DNA of 64,000 nucleotides from JAWLDA01 sp041686855 (lineage in GTDB: Bacteria > Bacillota > Limnochordia > DTU080 > RSA5): NCBI GenBank assembly GCA_041686855.1, contig JAWLDA010000005.1, forward strand, positions 232,948-296,947. The letters run 5' to 3'. The first letter of the stretch is position 1; every line of letters starts with the position of its first letter. The position numbers and the translations under genes are program-made. Below, piece after piece: positions 53,855 through 61,125 of this stretch. The notes under the pieces were generated by a model. That model did not search any database. It was not told the origin of the DNA and was given only the letters and a program-made list of their open reading frames with translations.

Positions 53855-54162
53855 TCGTGCGGACACCTCCACAGTGTGCGGTAGAACACATGCAAGTTTG
53901 TTCCTGATGATACCTAACACATTCTCACGCGACAATGGATGCTAGTCGTGTAGTTTGGACCTTGTTAATGTCATACTTCTAGAATTGAGAACCGAGATTG
54001 CGAAAAGAGAGTAAACATTAAATAAAAATTAATAGTGTCCAAGTGGATGAATTCCCTCCATTCACGATTGTGGCAGAGTTGCGTAATATGAAAGTTGCGA
54101 AAATGTGGGTGACTCAACGCTAGGGTCGCTCGTCATGGGGTTGATTGGAAAGGGGTTCCGGA
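53855..54162. other. AT-rich intergenic region
   Basis: Divergent region of about 300 bases between sulfatase and binding-protein genes. It is clearly richer in A and T than the surroundings, especially 53940-54060. No gene, RNA or clear promoter hexamers could be assigned. Confidence 0.5.
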
Positions 54163-55440
54163 ATGAAGCGATCATTTGTATCAAGAATTTCTGTTGCACT
54201 CATAATCATTAGCACGTCCCTCAGTGGGGTGTCGCTCGCCCAGGACCACGAGGGGGTAACACTTACATTCATGGACTGGTGGGGCCCGCCTCGTTCAGAT
54301 GGCTACCTAGAGATTATTGAGGCTTTTGAACGGGAGCATCCAGGGATCTCTGTTGAGTATGTTCGGGGTGACGCGCGGGGTGAACAGGCTCTAACCATGA
54401 TTGCGGGGGGTACTTCGCCAGACGTTTTTGCGATCAATTTTGAAGCGCTCTCCGGTGTCCTTGAACGGGGAGTTATCGCTCCGTTAAACGAGTACTTGGA
54501 GCGTGATGGCGTTGATCCCAGTCTCTTCTTGCCCGGGGCTTTGGAAGCATCGACGTCCTACGAAGGTGTTGTGTATGGATTCCCCAAGGTTTTTAATCCT
54601 ATACACCTTTTCGCGAATGTGAATGCAATTGCAGAGGCCGGGCTTCAAACTCCAGAACTCGGTTGGACGACGAGTGAATTTGAGGAGTACGTCAGCCGAC
54701 TCACCCGAATTCAAGGAGATGGGAGCACCATTAGATACGGAATGACGATGCCGGCTGCGAGGGGATGGCCCCACATTCACGGCGGGCGATACTACGATCC
54801 ACAGACCGGAACCACGGGAATTACTGATGAAGCGTTTGTACGACCTATCGCTTGGCTGGCCGACCTCGTGGCCCGTGGGTTTCTTGGAGAGATGAGCGGC
54901 GGAGAGGTGCAAAACTTCCTTAGCGGTCAGGCGGCACTCCTTGATCAAGCATACCTCACGCGTGTTCCTGCGGTCATGCAGGATGAGCCGGCGTTCGAGG
55001 TGGCAACCATCTACCTGCCGAAAGGGGATGCGCCCACTGTTACATTCGTTGCCGTTCATCCGCACGTGATCTCCACCGCAAGTAAGCATCCCGATGAGGC
55101 CTGGGAGTTCCTCAAGTATCTCAACCTCTCCGAAACCGCCAACACGATTCGTGCCGAGTATGGACTGGGACCAGGAACAGTCTCTGGGATGAAGCAGGTC
55201 GTGGATCTCGCAATGCTCCCGGGCAATCAGAGCAGGCAGCAGGTGTTTGGCCCGTTCTTGCAGCCTACGTCGAATATCGCCATGTGGCCGACCACGCTCC
55301 CTGGGTTTTCGCAAGCCGGCGAGTATATCTGGCCTGCGTTTGATCGTGCAATTGCAGGTGAAGTCGACGCATACTCGGCGATGGAGTCCATCGCTGCGGG
55401 CGTGAACGAAATCTTCTCTGAAGCCAGGAGTCGGAATTAA
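54163..55440 (+). CDS. ABC sugar-binding protein
   Basis: Family 1 solute-binding protein of 425 residues with a signal peptide (ISVALIIISTSLSGVSLAQ). Mature features are LTFMDWWGPPRSDGYLEIIEAF, TMIAGGTSPDVFAINFEAL, YGFPKVFNPIHLFANV, and HPHVISTASKHPDEAWEF. GGAAAGGGG precedes the ATG. Codon use is AT-richer than in most neighbours, like the 33.9-38.4 kb genes. The convergent hydrolase gene follows after 66 bases. No transporter subunits accompany it. Confidence 0.9.
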   Translation: MKRSFVSRISVALIIISTSLSGVSLAQDHEGVTLTFMDWWGPPRSDGYLEIIEAFEREHPGISVEYVRGDARGEQALTMIAGGTSPDVFAINFEALSGVLERGVIAPLNEYLERDGVDPSLFLPGALEASTSYEGVVYGFPKVFNPIHLFANVNAIAEAGLQTPELGWTTSEFEEYVSRLTRIQGDGSTIRYGMTMPAARGWPHIHGGRYYDPQTGTTGITDEAFVRPIAWLADLVARGFLGEMSGGEVQNFLSGQAALLDQAYLTRVPAVMQDEPAFEVATIYLPKGDAPTVTFVAVHPHVISTASKHPDEAWEFLKYLNLSETANTIRAEYGLGPGTVSGMKQVVDLAMLPGNQSRQQVFGPFLQPTSNIAMWPTTLPGFSQAGEYIWPAFDRAIAGEVDAYSAMESIAAGVNEIFSEARSRN

Positions 55441-55506
55441 AGTTTGAGCTCAGCCAAGAGAGCAACTCCGCTTGGCTCAAAAGCGGCGCCTTGATTCCAC
55501 CAGTCT

Positions 55507-56457
55507 TTACACACTTCGAATGACCCGCAGTCCCCGTTTTTCCTGGGCGGATTCGAGCTGGCTCCGAACATCAACGTTGCCCCGCTCATCCAGCGAGTAC
55601 TCCACGACGGTGAATTCGGCCAGGGACGGAAGCTCAATCCGACCGCGGCGAGCCTGGACGTAGCCGCCGACATGGAGCCGGCCCTGGCGATCGAGCTCGG
55701 GCGGCTTCTCATGCCGGAGAAGAAAATCAGCAATGTCACCCGCCAGCGCCTTCTGATCGATGCCGTGCCCAACGCCTGGGAGCTCGACATATGTGACGGG
55801 TTTGCCGAGCTCCCGGGCTCGCGCTGCGTAACGCCGGCCCATCTCCACCGGGACGCGCGGGTCCGCGTCGCCGTGATAGGTGAGGAGTGGGGTCGCTAAA
55901 TTCTCGACCAGGTGAATCCCACTGCGGCTGCGGTAGAGGTCAGGCGCGTCGTCCGGATGGACGCCTAACCATTCATCCATGTCATCACGGAACTCACCGA
56001 CCTCATCCCCGCGATACCAGGCTGCGTAATCGGAGATCCCGCAAAGCGCAACACCCGCCGTAAACAGGTCGGGGAACTTACCGAGGAGCGCGTAGACATT
56101 CCCGCCGCCCCCGCTGCCGCCGAGGCAGTACATACGCTCCGGATGGGAGATGTAACGCCCGAATTCACCTTTGGCAAACTGCAGTGCATCGACGGCATCG
56201 AGTAACTCCCAGCCGTTCACGTCGGGCGTGCCCGTACTTTTGCCCCGCCCGCGCATATCCACGTTCACGACGACAAAGCGATCGGCGAAGAGCTCCGCGG
56301 TCTTGCGGCTGCTCACCCGCGTGCCATGCCACCCGTGAAAGAGCAATAAAAGCGGCGCCGGCCGCTCAGGCACGTAGACGTCCGTACAAAGTACAAGGTT
56401 TGGCTCACGTGACGATCGGTACATTTGATCAAAATGCGCAGTATACGTAGCGCTCAT
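55507..56457 (-). CDS. alpha/beta hydrolase (prolyl-oligopeptidase-like S9 fold)
   Basis: Cytoplasmic esterase- or peptidase-like hydrolase, 316 residues. The oxyanion segment is LLFHGWHGTRV, the nucleophile elbow MYCLGGSGGGGNVYAL, the acid in LTYHGDADPRVPVEMG and the His in LPGVGHGIDQ. The ATG was chosen by comparison with a decayed copy at 44.34 kb, where the start aligned to this ATG overlaps the upstream gene stop. A GTG four codons earlier continues the frame. It probably removes acyl groups from oligosaccharides. Confidence 0.8.
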   Translation of the reverse strand: MSATYTAHFDQMYRSSREPNLVLCTDVYVPERPAPLLLLFHGWHGTRVSSRKTAELFADRFVVVNVDMRGRGKSTGTPDVNGWELLDAVDALQFAKGEFGRYISHPERMYCLGGSGGGGNVYALLGKFPDLFTAGVALCGISDYAAWYRGDEVGEFRDDMDEWLGVHPDDAPDLYRSRSGIHLVENLATPLLTYHGDADPRVPVEMGRRYAARARELGKPVTYVELPGVGHGIDQKALAGDIADFLLRHEKPPELDRQGRLHVGGYVQARRGRIELPSLAEFTVVEYSLDERGNVDVRSQLESAQEKRGLRVIRSV

Positions 56458-56530
56458 CCCCTTTTCCACGAAGACACACGTGCATGATAGTAAGTTCGTC
56501 GGGAAGAACTCGATTCCTGATGGCGTGCGC
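56458..56530 (-). pseudogene. C-terminal remnant of the GH-like TIM-barrel gene
   Basis: The minus strand reads SGIEFFPTNLLSCTCVFVEKG, which aligns with SGIEFVVPNLQTYTCILIERT, the C-terminus of the GH-like protein ending at 44.38 kb (11 of 21 identical). A stop codon lies a few codons upstream and the rest of the gene is gone. A one-base insertion has fused the remnant frame to the start of the hydrolase. Confidence 0.65.
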
Positions 56531-56574
56531 CGACATAAGGATTAAGAGGCGCGTCCCCAATCGGTTCCTCGTGT

Positions 56575-56611
56575 GAAAATAGAGGAAAATCGTAGACTTG
56601 GACTCTATTAA
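56575..56611. promoter_or_regulatory. conserved promoter motif, copy 2
   Basis: Contains TAGAGGAAAATCG and GACTTGGACTCTATTAA, matching the block at 51464-51499. It lies 35 bases before the enolase-superfamily gene and upstream of the divergent hydrolase. Shared control of the two loci is inferred. Confidence 0.6.
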
Positions 56612-56645
56612 GTCGGCAAATCGAGCGAGGAGAAGGAGGTTGGAT

Positions 56646-57764
56646 ATGCATATCGAGCGAGTGCGCGTGCTCCCGGTGCGGGCGCGCCGCGTGTACAAGA
56701 CTCAAATTGCCGTGGCTGACGCCGTTGAGGAGTCCCTTTGTTACATACTGCGCATCGAGACAACGGATGGCCATTGGGGAATCGGGGAGATCTCTGATGC
56801 CCCCGATTCGTATCCGGACCTTGACGAAATCCAAGTCATGTTGGAAACCGTCCTGGTGGGGCAGGACCCGTATCGGTTTGAAGAGCTGGGAGACGTGATC
56901 CATGCAGGGCGCCTGGTTAAGGCCGGGGTGCTGCCTCCCCAGTACACCGGAAGCAGGATCGGCTTGATTCGTTGTGCCGTTGAGATGGCGCTGCTCGACC
57001 TCGCGGGTCGCATAGCAAAGAGACCGGTGCACGATCTCTTTGGGGCCCGCCGGCGCGAGGCTGTGCGAGTCTCGTGGGTCGCATTCATTCGCGATGCAGC
57101 TTCGTTAGGCCCTGAAATCCAGGAGCGGCTCGACCAAGGTTTTGACGCGTTTAAGTTAAAAGTGGGCCTCGACATTGACGAAGACGTGCGCCGTGTCGCG
57201 CTCTTTCGGGAGGTGGCAGGCGATAGGCCCCACCTCAAAATCGACGCCAATGGGGCGTGGACGGCGGACGAAGCGATCGAAAACCTGCGTCGCCTCGAGC
57301 GCTACGGTATCGCCGGCGTGGAGACCCCGGTGCCCAGAGATGACATCGAAGGCATGGCTCGTGTCCGCCGGGAGTCTGGCATTCCTCTCATTGAGCACGT
57401 AAACGATCTCTCCTACGCCTTGTCCCTCCTCCGGGCCGACGCGGTCGATGTGTTTAACATTGCGACGGTCTCGAGCGGGGGGATCGCTCCCGCTCGCCGG
57501 GTGGCTGCACTGGCCGCTGGGGCAGGGGTCCCCGTGCTCTTGGGCAGTACGGTGGAGCTCGGCGTCGGCACAGCGGCGCAGTTGCACCTGGCGGCGTCGA
57601 TTGAGGGGGTGGAGTGGCCGTCCGATCTCGTTGGGCCCCTCCTGTACACCGACGATGTCATCGCAGAGCCGTGGGAGTGGGACGATGGATGGCTACATGT
57701 ACCCAAAGGCCCTGGGCTCGGCGTTTCATTAAAAGGATCCTTGAGCGAGGCACTCGAGGAATGA
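56646..57764 (+). CDS. enolase-superfamily dehydratase/racemase (MLE/MR subgroup)
   Basis: Enzyme of 372 residues from the mandelate racemase/muconate lactonising group. The capping domain is N-terminal. The barrel has a KxK motif in FKLKVGLD (general base), and metal ligands in LKIDANGAW (Asp), AGVETPVPRDD (Glu) and PLIEHVND (Glu/Asp). The KxK arrangement favours the MLE subgroup (cycloisomerase, epimerase or OSBS type) over acid-sugar dehydratases. AAGGAGG precedes the ATG. It precedes a SelA-fold PLP enzyme by 46 bases, probably in one operon. Confidence 0.88.
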   Translation: MHIERVRVLPVRARRVYKTQIAVADAVEESLCYILRIETTDGHWGIGEISDAPDSYPDLDEIQVMLETVLVGQDPYRFEELGDVIHAGRLVKAGVLPPQYTGSRIGLIRCAVEMALLDLAGRIAKRPVHDLFGARRREAVRVSWVAFIRDAASLGPEIQERLDQGFDAFKLKVGLDIDEDVRRVALFREVAGDRPHLKIDANGAWTADEAIENLRRLERYGIAGVETPVPRDDIEGMARVRRESGIPLIEHVNDLSYALSLLRADAVDVFNIATVSSGGIAPARRVAALAAGAGVPVLLGSTVELGVGTAAQLHLAASIEGVEWPSDLVGPLLYTDDVIAEPWEWDDGWLHVPKGPGLGVSLKGSLSEALEE

Positions 57765-57810
57765 CCAAAGCGTGAGTTTTGGCCCTGATGCGTGGACGGA
57801 GGGAATTGAC

Positions 57811-58968
57811 GTGGGTATTTATCAACGACTGGGCGTGCGACCGTTCATTAATGCGGCGGGAACGATAACCACCTATGGCGGAAGTTTGATGAGTCCAGAG
57901 GTGGTGGAGGCCATGAGGCAGGCCGCGGGCTCATTCGTCGAGTTGGAGGAGTTGCAGCGCCAAGCGGGTCGCCACCTCGCAGAACTGATCGGTGTCGAGG
58001 GGGTGTACATCACATCGGGAGCGGCGGCAGGTATCGCGATTGCCGTCGCCGCCACGATCACCGGTTTGGACCGCGCCAAGGCGGAACGGCTTCCCGACAC
58101 ACAGGGGATGAAGAACGAAGTCCTGATGCACCGCTCGCACCGCAACGGATTTGCCCAAGCGGCGCTCACGGCCGGCGCTCGAATTGTCGAGTTTGGCGGA
58201 GCGTGCGCGGATAGTCAGGGTGCGCTAGAGGAGCTCGAGGCACACCCGACCGAAGGCACTGCTGCATACCTCTACTTCGCATGTTCTGAAGGTGTGCCGG
58301 ACTCGCCCCCTTTGGAAGCGGTTGTCTCAATCTGCCGTCAGCGTGGGGTTCCTGTAATTGTCGATGCAGCCGCCGAGCTCCCGCCAAGAGAGAATCTGAC
58401 TCGCTACGTCCAGCGAGGCGCCGACGCGGTCATTTTCAGCGGTGGGAAACAGATCGGTGGCCCGCAGGCAACCGGACTCATCATCGGGCGGAGCTCAATG
58501 ATCGAGGCGTGCGCGCTCAACGGGCCGCCTCGGCATAGCATCGGACGAACGATGAAAGTGAGCAAAGAGGAGATCGCCGGGCTGGTGCGCGCCGTTGAAC
58601 TCTTTCTCGCACTCGACGAAAGGGAGCTCATGAACGCATGGGACGGTATGGCTCAGACCATACATGGGGAGCTCTCCCAACGAGGAGCCGCGGGCCTACG
58701 GTTGCGGTTGGTGCGCCTAGGGGAGCCGGGAACGCAGCCACAGGAGATTCCCCGAGTCTATATTGATCTGCCGGACACAGCATTGGCCCGGCGCTCCGAA
58801 ATCCTCGCCGCGCTCAAACGTCACGAACCCGGAATCATCGTCGACACCCAATCTCGCGGCCTGGCTATCAACCCGCAGACGCTGGTATCGGGGGAGGAGA
58901 TCATCGTGCCTCGGGCCGTTGCGGAGGTTCTTCAGAGTTTTCTTCGGGGAGGAACGGGTTCAGCCTGA
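57811..58968 (+). CDS. SelA-fold PLP-dependent enzyme (DgaE/YhfS-like)
   Basis: Fold-type I PLP enzyme of 385 residues. The start is a GTG that follows GGAGGG by 7 bases and gives MGIYQRLGVRPFINAAGT, the typical family N-terminus; an upstream GTG would add 13 residues. PLP contacts include YITSGAAAGIAIAVAA and PVIVDAAAELPP. The Schiff-base lysine is probably in IFSGGKQIGGPQATG. It is shorter than true selenocysteine synthase and lacks its N-terminal domain. A lyase or aldolase on an amino- or keto-sugar acid is more likely. It follows the enolase-superfamily gene. Confidence 0.82.
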   Translation: MGIYQRLGVRPFINAAGTITTYGGSLMSPEVVEAMRQAAGSFVELEELQRQAGRHLAELIGVEGVYITSGAAAGIAIAVAATITGLDRAKAERLPDTQGMKNEVLMHRSHRNGFAQAALTAGARIVEFGGACADSQGALEELEAHPTEGTAAYLYFACSEGVPDSPPLEAVVSICRQRGVPVIVDAAAELPPRENLTRYVQRGADAVIFSGGKQIGGPQATGLIIGRSSMIEACALNGPPRHSIGRTMKVSKEEIAGLVRAVELFLALDERELMNAWDGMAQTIHGELSQRGAAGLRLRLVRLGEPGTQPQEIPRVYIDLPDTALARRSEILAALKRHEPGIIVDTQSRGLAINPQTLVSGEEIIVPRAVAEVLQSFLRGGTGSA

Positions 58969-59040
58969 CCGAACCCCTAGAAGTTTTTTATCTTTCCCGA
59001 GTGGTGACGCTTCTTGCTGCAACCGAGTAACAACATTGTG

Positions 59041-60483
59041 ATGCGCGTGAGTCTTGGAGTCCTCCTGTCCGTGGTTTCCGGATGGGCGATGGCTGTGGCG
59101 ACGTACACCTGGGATCTTCCGTGGCTCGGCCTCGTAGCCTGGGTGCCGGCAATTTTGGGCCAGCACCTCGTTTGGCCCCGACGCCTCCAAGGTTGGGCGA
59201 TCGGATTGGCCTGGTTCACATATTTGAGTCTCAACTTCGTTCCCAAACTGCTACCTGAGATCGGTTCGTGGGTGTGGGCACTTCCTGTGGGTGTCGGCGC
59301 GCTCTCGATCCTCCTCGAACAGCGAACCGTCGACGAGGCGCAAGCGAGCGAGTATCGGCGATACTGGTGGCAAAACGCTTGCTCGTACACCGCCGTGGAG
59401 TTTGGGCGCTCGTTTGTTCCTGGCGTGGCGACCTGGGCCGTTGCAGGGTACAGCGTCATTGTCTCACCCGGCTGGGGAGAGTTGGCTGCGTACGTTGGCG
59501 TGTTCGGGCTATCGTTGGGGGTGTGGGCACACAACTTTGCCCTGGCCTACCTCATTCTCCTCGTTCTCGGACGGGCGACCTGGCGACGCGGGACGGGCAT
59601 CCGTGCAGCGCTGATTCCCCTGTTGGCCTTGATCCTTATGTTTGTGCCGGAGAAGGGGATTCCCAGCGAGTCTCGCACGTTGCGCACCGCCGCCATTCAG
59701 GTTGGGTTTGACCTCTACCAAGGGGAATGGAACGCCCGTCGTCTTGCCGGGGACGACGACGCTCTCTCCCGGGACATGATCGCCCACGGTCTCGAGCTCA
59801 CCGAGGTAGCTGTGGACCAAGGAGCGAGGCTGGTCGTCTGGCCCGAAGGCTTCCTTCGGGTTGTGCCGCAGGATCATCCCCAGATTCGGACCGAGCTTGA
59901 AGCGTTCACACGCGGGGCAGACGTGACCCTCGCCGTCGGTTACGTGATCGAAACGCCTGACGGCCGCCGAAACGAAGTCGCGATGCTCACACCTCAAGGC
60001 ACGTGGCACGTTACCGCCAAAGACCACCCCGTTCCGTGGGCGGAGACGGGCAGTGTGACGCAGGGGCAAAGCGCAGTCGTGACCGTGGACGGGTACCGCG
60101 TGGGCGCCATGATCTGCTTTGACGCGGATTTTACCGACACGACTCGAGAGCGTGCCAGCGCCGGCCTCGACCTTTTGGTCGCACCGGCGCACGACTGGCC
60201 GGCGATCGGTCGTGGACGGGCGGTGCATGTGCGCACCCGGGCGGCGGAGAACCGTCTTCCGATCGTCATGGCCGACTGGATGGTGGGTTCGGCCGCTGTT
60301 GATCAACGCGGCCGTGTGCTCGACGCCATGCCTTATACCGAAGAGACACGGGGCGTCATGGTCGTCGACGTGCCGATCACCCCGGAGGGACCTACACCCT
60401 ACGGCGGAATCGGTGACGTCGTGGGTTGGCTCAGTATTGCGGGAACCGTTCTCGCCCTCGTTCTCGGGCGATCCAGGCGATAA
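59041..60483 (+). CDS. carbon-nitrogen hydrolase with membrane domain (Lnt-like)
   Basis: Protein of about 480 residues resembling apolipoprotein N-acyltransferase. About six N-terminal hydrophobic segments (up to about residue 205) precede a nitrilase-fold domain. The catalytic Glu is in LVVWPEGFLRV, Lys in VTAKDHPVPWAE and Cys in AMICFDADFTD. It also ends in a membrane helix, as Lnt does. It could acylate the lipoproteins seen in this window. The start is uncertain: ATG at 59041, GTG just before it, or TTG at 59014; none has a strong ribosome site. Its stop directly abuts a truncated binding-protein gene in the same frame. Confidence 0.8.
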   Translation: MRVSLGVLLSVVSGWAMAVATYTWDLPWLGLVAWVPAILGQHLVWPRRLQGWAIGLAWFTYLSLNFVPKLLPEIGSWVWALPVGVGALSILLEQRTVDEAQASEYRRYWWQNACSYTAVEFGRSFVPGVATWAVAGYSVIVSPGWGELAAYVGVFGLSLGVWAHNFALAYLILLVLGRATWRRGTGIRAALIPLLALILMFVPEKGIPSESRTLRTAAIQVGFDLYQGEWNARRLAGDDDALSRDMIAHGLELTEVAVDQGARLVVWPEGFLRVVPQDHPQIRTELEAFTRGADVTLAVGYVIETPDGRRNEVAMLTPQGTWHVTAKDHPVPWAETGSVTQGQSAVVTVDGYRVGAMICFDADFTDTTRERASAGLDLLVAPAHDWPAIGRGRAVHVRTRAAENRLPIVMADWMVGSAAVDQRGRVLDAMPYTEETRGVMVVDVPITPEGPTPYGGIGDVVGWLSIAGTVLALVLGRSRR

Positions 60484-61068
60484 CGTTACAAGTCGTCGGT
60501 CCAAGACCTTATCTGGCAGGACGAGTCGATGCTGCCGATGAACAGGCTGCAGGCCGCAGTCGGTGGCAATGACATTTCGAGCTTTGCGTCGGGCCGTTTG
60601 GGCATGGGAACCCGCTGGCTGTCCACATTGGTTGCCTTCGCAGATTCGCCGTACAACATTGGTATGGTGCCGTATCCGCGGGGTCCAGCCGATGGAGGCC
60701 GTTATGCGACCGACTTGGGCATGTTTGGCCTCGCTATCAACCGAATGACTGAGAATGCTGAGGCGGCCTGGCGGTTTGTCGCCTTTGTGACCGGGCCGCG
60801 CGGCGCAGAGTTTGCGGGAACCATCCCCGGTCAAACACCGACCCGTCCGGCCCCTGTTACATGGATGCCGGAGAACGTCGTTAACCCCGAAATCTATCCG
60901 GACCTCCTCCTCTCCGGGACTCTTCGCATTATTTCAAAGGATCGTCTCGATTTGGATCGGATTATTAACGAGGAGGTCGCGCGCGTGCTTGCCAACGAAG
61001 CGACTCCGGAGTCGGCAGCGACGGAGATTGTGCGCCGTACCGCATCGTCTCTCGCCGTTCAACAGTAG
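60484..61068 (+). pseudogene. 5'-truncated sugar-binding protein gene
   Basis: The C-terminal about 194 codons of a family 1 solute-binding protein (IWQDESMLPMNRLQAAV; GMVPYPRGPADGGRYATD; NRMTENAEAAWRFVAFVTG). There is no N-terminal half, signal peptide or start site. The frame begins immediately after the TAA of the Lnt-like gene and in the same reading frame. A deletion or recombination joined the two. The remaining frame has no internal stops, so the event may be recent. Confidence 0.75.
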
Positions 61069-61125
61069 GGCGAGATTTGTGCACGTCTCCTAAGCATGAA
61101 GTAATACGAGTCGGAGGGAACGTCT

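Noticed and set aside
57811..58968. SelA-fold protein as selenocysteine synthase supporting the UGA finding
   Set aside because: It is too short, lacks the SelA N-terminal domain and sits in a sugar-acid operon, so it cannot be counted as Sec machinery.
59509..60834. 441-codon minus-strand frame over the Lnt-like gene
   Set aside because: It is antisense to a protein with an intact Glu-Lys-Cys nitrilase triad and has no motif of its own.
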